Both the position numbers and the translations under genes were made by a program. Of a stretch of DNA of 64,000 bases, positions 38,461-47,071 are shown piece after piece. A model generated the notes under the pieces. The model had not been told where the DNA came from and made no database searches. It was given only the letters and a program-made list of their open reading frames with translations. How positions within the stretch are numbered: position 1 is the stretch's first letter; every line of letters starts with the position of its first letter. This DNA comes from Fen-671 sp963794745 (GTDB lineage Bacteria > Actinomycetota > Acidimicrobiia > Acidimicrobiales > Palsa-688). The DNA is taken from NCBI GenBank assembly GCA_963794745.1, contig CAWCEZ010000011.1, forward strand, positions 124,001 to 188,000, in the 5' to 3' direction.

Positions 38461-39508
38461 CTATTGCTCTGGTGCTGCAGCGCCTGTAGCTGCAGGTGTC
38501 AAGGTTTCGTCGCCCGCGGCGTCGCCAGGCCCGGGCTCAATTGCACCGACTACGACTGTCGTTTCAGCGGCGGGAGCCGCAGAGGGCCCAACAGCCGGGC
38601 TTTCGACCTCGTCGGCCGCCAACTCTGTCGCTCGCACGTCGGCCGTCCCAGCATCGGCCTCGTCGCTTGTCGCTACGTCGGTGGGCTCTGGCGGTGCGGC
38701 GGGGGCTTGCTCGGGCCGCGGCGGGCGCGGCCTTGCGGGTGCCGGGGCGACCGCACCGGCCGGTGCAGTTGCCGGCGCGGCCTGTAGCGGCTGTATTGCG
38801 TAAGCCATGGCGCTGCGCTTGGACGCAACGAAACGCCCCTCGGCGACCGCCTCGGAGATCACACGGCACATGAGGGTGCCGCTGCGGATGGCGTCGTCGT
38901 TGCCGGGGATCGGGAACTGGACCTGGTCCGGGTCGCAGTTGGTATCGACCACCGCGACGATCGGGATGCCCATCTTGTTGGCTTCGGACACGGCGATGTG
39001 CTCTTTTTTGATGTCGATGATGAACACCGCATCGGGTAGGCGCGTCATGTCGCGGATACCGCCGAGGTTGCGCTGGAGCTTTTCGAGCTCCCTGCTCAGG
39101 ATAAGCGCCTCTTTTTTCGGCATGGCCTCAAAATCCCCGGCCGACTTCATGCGCTCGTACTCCTGCATTTTCTTTACGCGCGCAGCGATAGTCGTGAAGT
39201 TGGTAAGCATCCCACCAAGCCAACGCTCATTGACGTACGGCATACCGCACAGCTCTGCGGCACGCGCTGATGGGATCTTGTGATTGCTTCTTTGTGCCGA
39301 CGAACAGGACGCTGCCTCCGTTGGCAACCATGTCCCGCACAAACGAATAAGCCAAATCGACCCTGTGCAATGTCTGGGTCAGGTCGATGATGTAAATACC
39401 GTTGCGCTCTCCAAAAATAAAGCGCTTCATCTTGGGGTTCCAGCGCCTGGTCTGGTGCCCGAAGTGGACTCCCGCCTCCAGCAGCTGCCTCATCGTGACG
39501 ACGGCCAT
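38461..39508 (-). CDS. rpsB: 30S ribosomal protein S2 with Ala/Pro-rich C-terminal extension (frameshifted)
   Basis: Starts at ATG 39508 behind GAGGAGTA. The N-terminal part MRQLLEAGVHFGHQTRRWNPKMK ... VLFVGTKKQ is in one frame. The rest (CGMPYVNERWLGGMLTNF, PDAVFIIDIKKEHIAVSEANKMGIP, DTNCDPDQV) is in the next. The break is at 39258-39275 in GATCCCATCAGCGCG. As S2 is essential, a one-base sequence error is likely. After the normal end (~residue 235) a disordered tail of roughly 110 residues rich in Ala, Pro, Glu and Thr continues to the stop. Confidence 0.95.
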
Positions 39509-39658
39509 TACTACTCCTCTCCATCGGTTGTTGTCCCATGGGCGCTAGCGCCGCGTAGCCCTCAGTCGGGGGCTGGCGGCGACCGTGGAGGCGCCCTGGG
39601 CGTAGGTTTATCGGGCCGCTACTTGCGGAGGCCCGGGGACCAGCCTACACGCGGTGCG

Positions 39659-40444
39659 TCAGGCTGTCTCTTTGTCGGCGACGAGCATGCGAGCACGCAG
39701 CTGCAGCACGGCCTTGGTATGGATTTGGCACACGCGGCTCTCGGTCACCCCGAGCACCTGGCCGATCTCCGCCAGAGTAAGCCCCTCGTAGTAGTACAGC
39801 GACAAGACGATCTTCTCCCTGTCGCCGAGACGGTTGATCGCCCCAGCCAGGATCTGCTTCATCTCCTCGATCTCGAACGCGGCCATTGGCCCGTCGTGAC
39901 GGTCGGCGAGGGTGTCGCCGAGGGTTGTCGACTCGCCCCTGTCCCCACCCGAAAGCACCTCGTCGAGAGCGACGATGCCAACGAAGGAGATCTGCGAGAA
40001 CTGCGCCTGGAGCTCCTCCTCGCTGAGGCCGAGCTCATTGGCCACCTCGAGGTCGCTCGGGGTCCGCAGCAACTGCGCCTCGAGCTTGGCATAGGCCTTC
40101 TCGATCGCCCTCGCCTTGGCACGTACCGAACGCGGCACCCAGTCGATGCTGCGCAGCTCGTCGATGATGGCGCCCTTGATGCGGGTTATGGCATAGGTCT
40201 CGAACTTGATCGCCCGCTCGTTGTCGAACTTCTCGATCGCGTCGATGAGCCCAAAGATCCCATAGCTCACGAGGTCGCACTGCTCGATCGTGTGAGGCAA
40301 GCCCACCGATACGCGGCCCGCCACGTACTTGACAAGTGGTGAATAGCGGACGATCAGCTTGTCGCGAAGTTCCCGCGCGCCGCTTCTCTTGTAGTCCGCC
40401 CATAGCTCGTCAGTTGAAAACAAGACTTCTTCGGTTTCCATCAC
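39659..40444 (-). CDS. whiG: RNA polymerase sigma factor, WhiG/FliA family
   Basis: 261 residues. Region 2 (LVKYVAGRVSVGLPHTIEQCDLVSYGIFGLIDAIEKFD ... KFETYAITRIKGAIIDELR), region 3 (VRAKARAIEKAYAKLEAQLLRTPSDLEVANELG) and region 4 (LGDREKIVLSLYYYEGLTLAEIGQVLGVTESRVCQIH) are all intact. No flagellar genes are nearby. The location directly before rpsB matches WhiG of non-motile actinobacteria, which controls developmental genes. The start overlaps the xerC stop. Confidence 0.93.
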   Translation of the reverse strand: MMETEEVLFSTDELWADYKRSGARELRDKLIVRYSPLVKYVAGRVSVGLPHTIEQCDLVSYGIFGLIDAIEKFDNERAIKFETYAITRIKGAIIDELRSIDWVPRSVRAKARAIEKAYAKLEAQLLRTPSDLEVANELGLSEEELQAQFSQISFVGIVALDEVLSGGDRGESTTLGDTLADRHDGPMAAFEIEEMKQILAGAINRLGDREKIVLSLYYYEGLTLAEIGQVLGVTESRVCQIHTKAVLQLRARMLVADKETA

Positions 40445-41450
40445 GCCCTCGGGTGCGTCGTGTCGTATACGGCGAGCAGGCGCTCCTTGCTTACGTGCGT
40501 GTAGACCTGGGTGGTGCGCACGCTTGCATGGCCCAAGAGCTCCTGCACAACTCTAAGGTCAGCGCCGCCGTCCAATAGGTGAGTCGCGAAACTATGCCGC
40601 AAAGCATGCGGGTGAGTGGGCGACGGCGACCGTCGGTCAAGTATACGGCGTACGTCGCGCGGGCCAGACGTTGCCCCCTCGCGTTCAGGAAAAGAGCCTC
40701 CACCGGCGACCCGGCCCTGGCCAGTAGCGGCCGGCCCTCGTCCACCCACTTCCGTACGGCGCGGGCGGCACTATCGGAGATGGGCACCCTCCGCTGCTTG
40801 GAGCCCTTTCCCCAAACCGTGGCCCAGCCGCCGCGTAGGTCGAGGTCCGCCTCTGAAAGGCCGCACAGCTCGCTCACCCGTAGGCCGCTGCCGTAGAGAA
40901 GCTCGAGGGCGGCATCATCGCGCAGGCGCACCTCGTCGGCGACCTCGCTCCCCCGCGCGGGCGGGTGGTCCAGGATGACCTCGAGGTCTGAGCGCGAGAC
41001 AGGCCGCGGCAAGCGCGATCCCCCCGTCCGCGCCGACAGGGCGATCGTCGGGTCGCTGTCGAGCACTCCTTTGCGGCCCAACCAACTGAAGTAACGGCGT
41101 AACGCTGACGCCCGCTGTGTAATGGTTTGGCGAGCAAGGCCCCTGGTGGTGAGGTACGCGAGGTACCTGCGCAAGACGAGCCGCGTCACCTGCCCGGGCC
41201 TATCGAACCCGCCTCGCTCCGCCCAGGTTATGAACGAGCGCACACCGTTGTCGTAGGCCCGCACGCTGGCAGGCGACAGGTCGGTCAGCGACATCAACCA
41301 CTCCTGGAGGGCCCATCCAGGGGCTATCTCGGTTGCGACGATCTCCAGTACATCGCTGGCTAGGGCCGCTCCCGCTCCGCTGCTCGCGCCGTCATGGCTA
41401 TCCGTCTCCGCCACCTCGTGCCCACTTTGCGTGCCGCTGGGGAAACCCAC
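40441..41450 (-). CDS. xerC: Tyrosine recombinase XerC/XerD (frameshifted)
   Basis: About 335 residues. Site-specific recombinase resolving chromosome dimers. A SAM-like N-terminal core-binding domain (LQEWLMSLTDLSPASVRAYDNGVRSFITW) is followed by the catalytic domain. Catalytic residues: Arg in LLYGSGLRVSELCGL, Lys in WGKGSKQRRVPI, His/Arg in HALRHSFATHLLDGG, His in LLGHASVRTTQ and Tyr in VYTHVSK. The last part (from GPRDVRRILDRR) is in the adjacent frame, with the indel near 40650-40670. It overlaps whiG by four bases. Confidence 0.9.
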
Positions 41451-41889
41451 AGTGGTAAATGGTAGCCGCCAGCACGACTTTGTGCTGGGACAGGATCTTG
41501 TTACCCAAAACCTCTAAACCTCGAAACTGCGCAAAACCGGACAATTCCGACCGGCTACGAGGGTCCTACCTGCACTGAAGCCCTTTGAGTCATGGCTCGC
41601 GGTTGCGGTTTTGGCGCGTTTTTCTTGTTTTTCCGCTGCGCCGCGCCAGGCCAAGGCTGGCGCACCCGCCCGCACGTCCCACTACGCCCACAGCGCCCGC
41701 GCAGCCGCCTCACAGGCGACCCGTACCGAGAGGTTCCCGATCGGCTCGACACCGATGCCGAGCTCGCCCAGCCCGAGGTGCGCGTGCGGCCCGAGCCCCC
41801 AAGGCCAGATCGGAACTCGCGTCCACCATGTCGGGCAACGGGCAGCACCCACCGGTGGGGCCGCCCGGCGTTGCGCGCGGGCCGCCCTT

Positions 41890-41999
41890 CTCCCGACGCC
41901 GCCCGCTCAGCGAGGTGCTCCGGAGCGACCACCCGGTCGAGCACGGCGACACCGGTTCCCCTCGCCGGCAAGGATCTCGGCCGTTCCGAGCCCGATGCC
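41890..41999 (-). pseudogene. Fragment resembling the N-terminus of a short-chain dehydrogenase
   Basis: The minus strand reads GIGLGTAEILAGEG, then after a one-base shift VAVLDRVVAPEHLAERAA. This closely parallels GIGLGTAQLLASEG...VAVLDRE in the intact SDR at 61133-61888. The preceding TGxxxG is missing and downstream homology is lost, so this looks like a decayed or badly sequenced SDR gene. Confidence 0.35.
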
Positions 42000-42009
42000 C
42001 CGTGGGAAG

Positions 42010-42024
42010 AAATCGTTTGCTTGG
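42010..42024. promoter_or_regulatory. Operator-like site upstream of the LacI-type gene
   Basis: GAAATCGTTTGCTTG resembles the AATCGTTTACC sites found upstream of the sugar operons, with G in place of A at one position. It is about 95 bases before the regulator's GTG, a plausible autoregulation site. Confidence 0.3.
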
Positions 42025-42118
42025 GCGATCGGCCAGAACAGCGCCAGATAACCCCGAGGAGCAAACCTTGCGCCAGCCTCCCAGCGGCAACGTCGCGGGG
42101 AGATAGCATGGTGGCGTC

Positions 42119-43336
42119 GTGGCGACCACAATCTTCGATGTAGCCCGGAAGTCTGGGGTTTCCACCGCGACAGTGTCGCGGGTCCTGAACGGTAACAAGC
42201 AGGTTGACCCTGAGCTCGCTGAGAAAGTGGTGGGGGCGGCCCGCGACTTGAACTACCGCCCCAACCGCGTGGCCCGCAGCCTCCGGCTCCGGCACAACCG
42301 AGTCTTAGCGCTCGTTATCTCGGACATCCGGACCGGGCCTTTCTTCGCCGACATGGTCCGGGGCGTCGAAGATGGTGCACACGAGGCGGGCTACCCGATG
42401 TTCCTCTGCAACGCGGACGAGGACCCCGAAAAAGAAGCTGACTACCTCCACCTCGCCGTCGCCGAGAACGTGGCTGGGCTGATCCTGACTCCCTCCGGCC
42501 CAGGCACGGACCTGCGCCCCTTACTTGACGCCGGTATCCAGGTGGTCCTCGCCGACAGAAAACTGCCTGGCAACCAAGCCGACACCGTCGTCGGCGACAA
42601 CCTCACAGGAGCGATCGAGGCGGTCAGCCATCTCATTGCCAACGGGTACCGTCGTATCGCTTGCATCACAGGCCCGTTGGCCGCTACAACCAGCGCCGAG
42701 CGCCTCTTGGGCTATCACACGGCCCTGCAGCAGGCGGGGCTAGTGCTGGACGACTCCTTGGTCCGTGTCGCCGACTTTCGCGAAGCCGGAGGGCAACAGG
42801 CCATGCAGGAGCTGCTCAGGCAAAAAAGGCCCCCTGAGGCGGTTTTCATTGCCAACAACAGGATGGCCGCGGGAGCGCTCCAAGCCATAGAAGAGGCCAA
42901 AAAGACCATCCCCGAAGAAATAGCCGTCATCGGCTTCGATGAGATCTGACCGGGCCCTCTCCTCCGCACCGCCCTGACGACCGTAAGCCAACCCGCCTAC
43001 GACCTCGGCTATGAGAGTGTCCGCCTGCTCCTAAACCGTCTCAACGGGTACTCGGGCTCGGTGAGGACCGTAGTACTGCCCACGCACCTGAACATTAGGG
43101 CCAGCTCGGCCCCAAAACCGGCTCAGTACCAGGTCCCGGGCCGGTCCCCGAGGCCGGGCGGCCGCTTAGACGACCGGCCCGGACCGCTCGCAAACGATCG
43201 TGACTGGCGCAACGTATACGCGCAAGGCTCAGGCGAGGCAGGACGGCTCAAGCGCTCGGAAGTACTTGTAGCCCAACTGGAACTCTTGGTGCCCGAGCGC
43301 TTCGGAGCGTGTCGCCTGGCCGGCGGCCGTGGCTAA
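42119..43336 (+). CDS. LacI-family sugar regulator with in-frame TGA
   Basis: Start GTG at 42119. HTH (TTIFDVARKSGVSTATVSRVLNGNKQVDPELAEKV) and hinge (RVARSLRLR) are intact, followed by the periplasmic-binding-fold effector domain (LALVISDIRTGPFFADMVRGVEDGA ... GLILTPSG). At 42947-42949 an in-frame TGA interrupts VIGFDEI-stop-PGPLLRTALTTVSQPAYDLG. The same frame then carries the normal LacI C-terminus up to about 43115 and stays open to 43336, so the end is uncertain. A CGA-to-TGA change would explain the stop. It likely represses the surrounding sugar operons via the CGTTTAC sites. Confidence 0.85.
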
Positions 43337-44491
43337 TACAAGGTTGAAGATCTCGAGGCCCACATCGTCCAGCGACGCTTCGCCCAGCAACACTCGCCCT
43401 GCGTCCACGTCCATGTCGTCGGCCATCCGACGATAGGTCTCAGGGTTGGCGCACACCTTTATGACGGGCGATATGGCGGATCCCACGACGGACCCACGCC
43501 CTGTGGTGAAAAGGATTACGTGAGATCCGCAAGCGATCAGCTCGACGACCTCGACGGTGTCGTTGATGTTGGGGTAGCCGAACTGGGGTGAACCATCAGG
43601 GACGACATCGAGTAGGTAAAGGCCACCCTCCAAGGGAAAGTCACCCGGCTCGATGACTCCGCTGATTGCCGAGCTACCGCTCTTGGCGTAAGCGCCTATC
43701 GACTTTTCTTCGATCGTGGTGAGCCCGCCGGCTAGGTTGCCCGGGGCAATACTGGCATGGCCCATTTCCTCGTAGTAGAGAGCAGCTTTTGTGATCCGGC
43801 CAGCCAGTTCAGCGCCTAGCTCCGGCGTCGACGCCCTTTCCCGGAGGTGCTCCTCGCAGCCGATGAGCTCGCCCGTCTCCTCGAAAATGCAACGCGCGCC
43901 AGCGGCGACAAGCCGGTCAAAGGCCCGTCCCACTCCCGGGTTAGCGGTAAGGGTGCTGGTGCTGTCGGACCCGCCGCAGATCGTGCCGACAACCAATTCG
44001 GACACGGCCATCGGGGTACGCTCGACCTCGGCGATCTCCTCCAGGCCCCTCTCCACCAGGTCCCGACCGCGTGCCACCGTGCGGACGGTGCCGCCCTCTC
44101 GCTGGATGACGAGGCTTTCCACCCACCTACCGCTTGAACGCACCGCCTTGCTAAGCGCCTGGCGGTCGAAGCTCTCGCAGCCGAGCGATACAAGCAGGCA
44201 GCCGCCCACGTTTGGATGGGTGCAGAGTGCGGTCAAGACTCGTTGGGCGTAGTCATTGGGATAACACCCGGGGAACCCCACCACCTGGACCGTGGTGCCT
44301 TCCCTGGCCGCAACGTGGGGGCCGCTAGCGATTTCCCGGGCCACATGATGGGCACATTCGACGAGGTATACGACCAGCAGGTGGTTCCTGATGCCCTTGC
44401 GGCCATCGCTTCGCAGGTAACCGGTGAACGGTGCCGCCTCGAAAGCCGCTTGGCTGCCCTGTGAGCCAGCGGTCCTGTCCGCGACGATCAC
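43229..44491 (-). CDS. UxaA-family dehydratase, large (catalytic) subunit
   Basis: About 420 residues if it starts at the GTG at 44491, which overlaps the stop of the SAF-domain gene as GTGA; the frame is open further upstream but Arg-rich. Family blocks: FTGYLRSDGRKGIRNHLLVV, GFPGCYPNDYAQRVLTALCTHPNVGG, TICGGSDSTSTLTANPGVGRAFDRLV and PEYRRM-like ANPETYRRMADDMDVDAG. Altronate, galactarate and related sugar-acid dehydratases belong here. Paired with the preceding SAF protein it forms a complete enzyme that dehydrates a sugar acid, probably a 6-deoxy or uronate-derived acid given the neighbours. Confidence 0.82.
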   Translation of the reverse strand: MIVADRTAGSQGSQAAFEAAPFTGYLRSDGRKGIRNHLLVVYLVECAHHVAREIASGPHVAAREGTTVQVVGFPGCYPNDYAQRVLTALCTHPNVGGCLLVSLGCESFDRQALSKAVRSSGRWVESLVIQREGGTVRTVARGRDLVERGLEEIAEVERTPMAVSELVVGTICGGSDSTSTLTANPGVGRAFDRLVAAGARCIFEETGELIGCEEHLRERASTPELGAELAGRITKAALYYEEMGHASIAPGNLAGGLTTIEEKSIGAYAKSGSSAISGVIEPGDFPLEGGLYLLDVVPDGSPQFGYPNINDTVEVVELIACGSHVILFTTGRGSVVGSAISPVIKVCANPETYRRMADDMDVDAGRVLLGEASLDDVGLEIFNLVLATAAGQATRSEALGHQEFQLGYKYFRALEPSCLA

Positions 44492-44910
44492 GTGCGCCAC
44501 GCCCGGGCGGGGCGACGAGCCGGAGCCGTTCGTCGGCGCTTGTCCGGTGCCGACAGACGGGGCCCGGACCCCGACGGGCGCCACGCGTGCTCGCCTGCAT
44601 CGGCCCCGCCCACTAGGTGAGCAGGCAGGTAGTCGCTGCGAAGATTGTGAAGGTGCAGGTGCTCGCCGGCGGTCACGTCGACGGTGGTCCGGCCGATGAT
44701 GGCCCCGCATTTGCGCACCGGTCGACCAGCGGCCAAAGCGTGCGCGGCGACCTTGTGCCCGACCGGCAAGTCCGCCCCTAGCTCGACGAGTGTGCCCTCG
44801 ACTTCAACGGCTTCCCCGGCCCGCAGCGATACGGCGGCTACCAGGCAGTCGTCGTCGGGATGGAGGCGAAGGAGACGGCGCTCCGTAGGTTGTTGGGTTG
44901 GCTGGGCCAT
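44488..44910 (-). CDS. UxaA-family dehydratase, small SAF-domain subunit
   Basis: 140 residues. The SAF domain is complete: DDDCLVAAVSLRAGEAVEVEG, LPVGHKVAAHALAAGRPVRKCGAIIGRTT, TAGEHLHLHNL. A 45-residue Arg/Pro-rich tail follows, which single-domain homologues lack. In many bacteria this domain is the N-terminus of UxaA/GarD; here it is a separate gene coupled to the large subunit by a GTGA overlap. It lies 10 bases after the RraA-like gene. Confidence 0.8.
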   Translation of the reverse strand: MAQPTQQPTERRLLRLHPDDDCLVAAVSLRAGEAVEVEGTLVELGADLPVGHKVAAHALAAGRPVRKCGAIIGRTTVDVTAGEHLHLHNLRSDYLPAHLVGGADAGEHAWRPSGSGPRLSAPDKRRRTAPARRPARAWRT

Positions 44911-44920
44911 GGTCGAAAAC

Positions 44921-45595
44921 CTAGAACTTCCCGTATCTTAGGTAAGCGGTCTCGGGGTCGACACCATCCAGTATCGCTGTGCGGACCTTGTTCTCGACCG
45001 CCGCGGCCTCTTCCGCAGCCTCGATCACCTCAACCGCCCGCGCACCCGGGATAACAACAATACCGTCCTGGTCAGCCAACAGGTAGTCGCCTGTAAAAAC
45101 GTTTACGGCACCGATCGTCACGGACCCCCCGAGCTCGTCCGTGAGCCAACGGCCGACGATGTCGCGCGGCGTCGTGAACCGGCAATAAACAGGGAAACCC
45201 AACCGCTGGATGAACGCAGTGTCCCGGCACCCACCGTCGACGACATAGCCACGTATGCCGCGGCTCTTCAACGCCTCCGACGAGAGCTCACCCATCAGTG
45301 CGATCTCATGGTTCTCCGGTTGGGTGACGACAACGCACCCAGCAGGGGCGCTCGACAGCAACCTGGTCCAGTCCAGCAGCGTCTCGTGGTTGTCGGCCCC
45401 ATCCACCAGTCTTCCGTGGACAGTCCAGACTGGCCCCGCCAATCTCAAGCTCGGGTCCAGGCCTGTTATACCGGGCGGCAACACGGCGGCAGGAAGGCCC
45501 AGGGCGCGCATAACGTCAAAAATGACCCCCGTGTACAACCGCTCCAGGCGGTCGGCCAGGACAGTCCCCTCCGGCAGCCACCCAAGCTCGCTCAT
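44921..45595 (-). CDS. RraA-like family protein (possible aldolase/decarboxylase)
   Basis: 224 residues of the RraA/HMG-aldolase fold: LYTGVIFDVMRALGLPAAVLPPGITGL, GCVVVTQPENHEIALMGELSSEALKSRGIRGYVVDGGCRDT (G-x-R-D region) and GDYLLADQDGIVVIPGARA. Catalytic members cleave 4-carboxy-4-hydroxy-2-oxoadipate or decarboxylate oxaloacetate, using the G-x3-E-x2-A and R-D motifs. Here RD is present and GELSSEAL matches. Start ATG overlaps the lactonase stop (ATGA). In this operon it could act as a pyruvate-type aldolase on a sugar-acid intermediate (inference). Confidence 0.8.
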   Translation of the reverse strand: MSELGWLPEGTVLADRLERLYTGVIFDVMRALGLPAAVLPPGITGLDPSLRLAGPVWTVHGRLVDGADNHETLLDWTRLLSSAPAGCVVVTQPENHEIALMGELSSEALKSRGIRGYVVDGGCRDTAFIQRLGFPVYCRFTTPRDIVGRWLTDELGGSVTIGAVNVFTGDYLLADQDGIVVIPGARAVEVIEAAEEAAAVENKVRTAILDGVDPETAYLRYGKF

Positions 45596-46458
45596 AGACG
45601 GGTCATCGACGGGGGGAACTCAAGGCCGTAGACCGCTGCAGCCGTATTTCCGAGCACCGCTTCGCGTTCTCCAGGGCCGAGCTCATCGAAAATCGAAAAA
45701 AGTGCCCTCGCGACCACTTCGTAACCGCCAGCCACTTCGCAAATTGGCCAATCGCTGCCGAACATAAGTCGCCCCGCTCCGAACATCTCCAGAGCAGCGT
45801 ATACAACCGGGCGTAAGTCCTCAACCGTCCAGGGGTCGCGGTCGTTGCTCGACGGGTAAAGGCCGGAAACCTTCGCGTAGACGTTGGGGTACCGCGCCGC
45901 ACGGGCGATCAAAGTCCTCCACGGCTCGCTCTCGTTCGCCGCGACCGGGGGTTTGGACAAATGGTCAATAACGATGGTGAGCTCAGGGTGGCTCTCGCAA
46001 ATGGCCGGGACGTGTTCGAGGTGGCGGGGCAGCACCGAGACGAGATCGAACGGGACATGCGCCGCCGCCAGTGCACCAAGACTTGCGCTCACGTCGTCGC
46101 GGAGGATCCAATCCGGGTCGGGGCGAGTATGTATGAGGTTCCTGACACCGACTAAATGGCCGTGTGCCGACATCTGCTCGAGCGAGGCGGCCATCCGGTC
46201 TGGCTCGTCAAGAGGCAGCCAAGCCACGATCCCAGCTATCTCGGTGTGTTCGTCGGCGATCTCCCACATGGCCTCGTTATCTTCTGCGCTGTCCGCCGAC
46301 TGCACGAGCACTGTGGCGTCAACCCCATTCGCCTTCAGGTGTGGTGCCAGGTCGTCAAAGCCGATCCGCCGGTCAAGTTCGGGGTAGTAGGGCGCTAGCC
46401 ACGGGTAGGAAACCCGTTCAGGGTCCCAGAAATGCTGATGGGCATCGACAACGACCAC
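45592..46458 (-). CDS. Amidohydrolase-fold sugar lactonase, L-fuconolactonase-like
   Basis: 288 residues from a GTG at 46458 behind GGAGGTAGAGG. Metal-dependent TIM barrel of the COG3618 type: VDAHQHFWDPERVSYPWL, VGVRNLIHTRPDPDW, IVIDHLSKPPV and the active-site Asp in FGSDWPICEVAGGY. The closest recognised functions are L-fucono-1,5-lactonase and related 6-deoxy-sugar lactonases. With FucD and FucU-type genes in the same island, hydrolysis of fuconolactone to L-fuconate fits. Confidence 0.85.
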   Translation of the reverse strand: MVVVDAHQHFWDPERVSYPWLAPYYPELDRRIGFDDLAPHLKANGVDATVLVQSADSAEDNEAMWEIADEHTEIAGIVAWLPLDEPDRMAASLEQMSAHGHLVGVRNLIHTRPDPDWILRDDVSASLGALAAAHVPFDLVSVLPRHLEHVPAICESHPELTIVIDHLSKPPVAANESEPWRTLIARAARYPNVYAKVSGLYPSSNDRDPWTVEDLRPVVYAALEMFGAGRLMFGSDWPICEVAGGYEVVARALFSIFDELGPGEREAVLGNTAAAVYGLEFPPSMTRL

Positions 46459-46534
46459 CCTCTACCTCCGTTTTGGGAAATGGGCCGGAACAATGCAGCT
46501 TCCAGCCGCATAATAGGGCCAGCGATGAGCTTGC

Positions 46535-46888
46535 TCAGTCCAAGTGGAAAAGTTCGTCCATTTGCACCCACCAGTCTTGCTCCGGCGAGGAACGCATCGT
46601 CCGCTGCATCGGCATCACGACCGCCCACCAACGCTTGGTGGAGGGGTCGGCGGCTATTCGCGCCATGTCGGCTTCGAAGTCCGAGCCGCGGTACTCCATG
46701 TAACTGAAGAGCAAGTCAGCATGCCGAAAAATGGTGTAATTAGTAACATTCGCCTGGCGCAGCATCTCAAGGACATCCGGCCACACGGCTGAGTGAAGCC
46801 GCGCGTACTCCTCGGCAGTCTCGGCGACGAGGCCGATGAGCGAACCAATTCGTCGGACCGTTGCACCGGTCGACTGACCTGTGGCCAT
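46535..46888 (-). CDS. L-rhamnose mutarotase family protein (RhaM-like)
   Basis: 117 residues from the ATG at 46888, selected for the GGGAGGTGCC RBS; the frame is open further upstream. DUF718 signature: the conserved Tyr/His pair in YARLHSAVWPDVLEMLRQANVTNYTIF, LLFSYMEYRG and RWWAVVMPMQ. It interconverts the anomers of L-rhamnose or a similar 6-deoxyhexose. It is the first gene of the minus-strand operon that continues through the lactonase, RraA-like and UxaA genes. Confidence 0.88.
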   Translation of the reverse strand: MATGQSTGATVRRIGSLIGLVAETAEEYARLHSAVWPDVLEMLRQANVTNYTIFRHADLLFSYMEYRGSDFEADMARIAADPSTKRWWAVVMPMQRTMRSSPEQDWWVQMDELFHLD

Positions 46889-46943
46889 CGTTGGCACCTC
46901 CCATCTGCCAGGCCCGCGAACGGGTCGACGAACACAGGATGAT

Positions 46944-46955
46944 ATAACGTTTACT
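46944..46955. promoter_or_regulatory. LacI-type operator between rhaM-like and Gfo/Idh genes
   Basis: ATAACGTTTACT matches GTAAACGTTTAC, the palindrome expected for a LacI-family regulator with a central CG. It lies between divergent genes and could control both. Confidence 0.6.
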
Positions 46956-47071
46956 GGCTGCCCGTGGGCAGCGCCAACAATGGGCCGGACGATCGTCCAG
47001 CCCCGGAAGGCTACTTCGCCACAACAGACCGGCAACACGGGCCGGTTGGTGGTGGCGGCGAAGGGAGAAGC

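Larger units (their letters stand above)
41451..42118. other. Gene-poor region between xerC and the LacI-type regulator
   Basis: No intact gene. The stretch 41451-41580 is AT-richer and may hold the xerC promoter. The rest contains broken minus-strand coding similarity to a short-chain dehydrogenase (annotated separately) and an operator-like site near the lacI-type gene. Several overlapping open frames exist on both strands, but none shows family motifs throughout. Confidence 0.5.

Noticed and set aside
39284..40342. 352-codon plus-strand frame across rpsB and whiG
   Set aside because: Antisense to two well-supported genes; no recognisable domain.
41592..42143. 183-codon plus-strand frame before the LacI-type gene
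   Set aside because: Arg/Pro-rich, no motif, and overlaps the regulator start; better explained as non-coding or the antisense of a decayed SDR.
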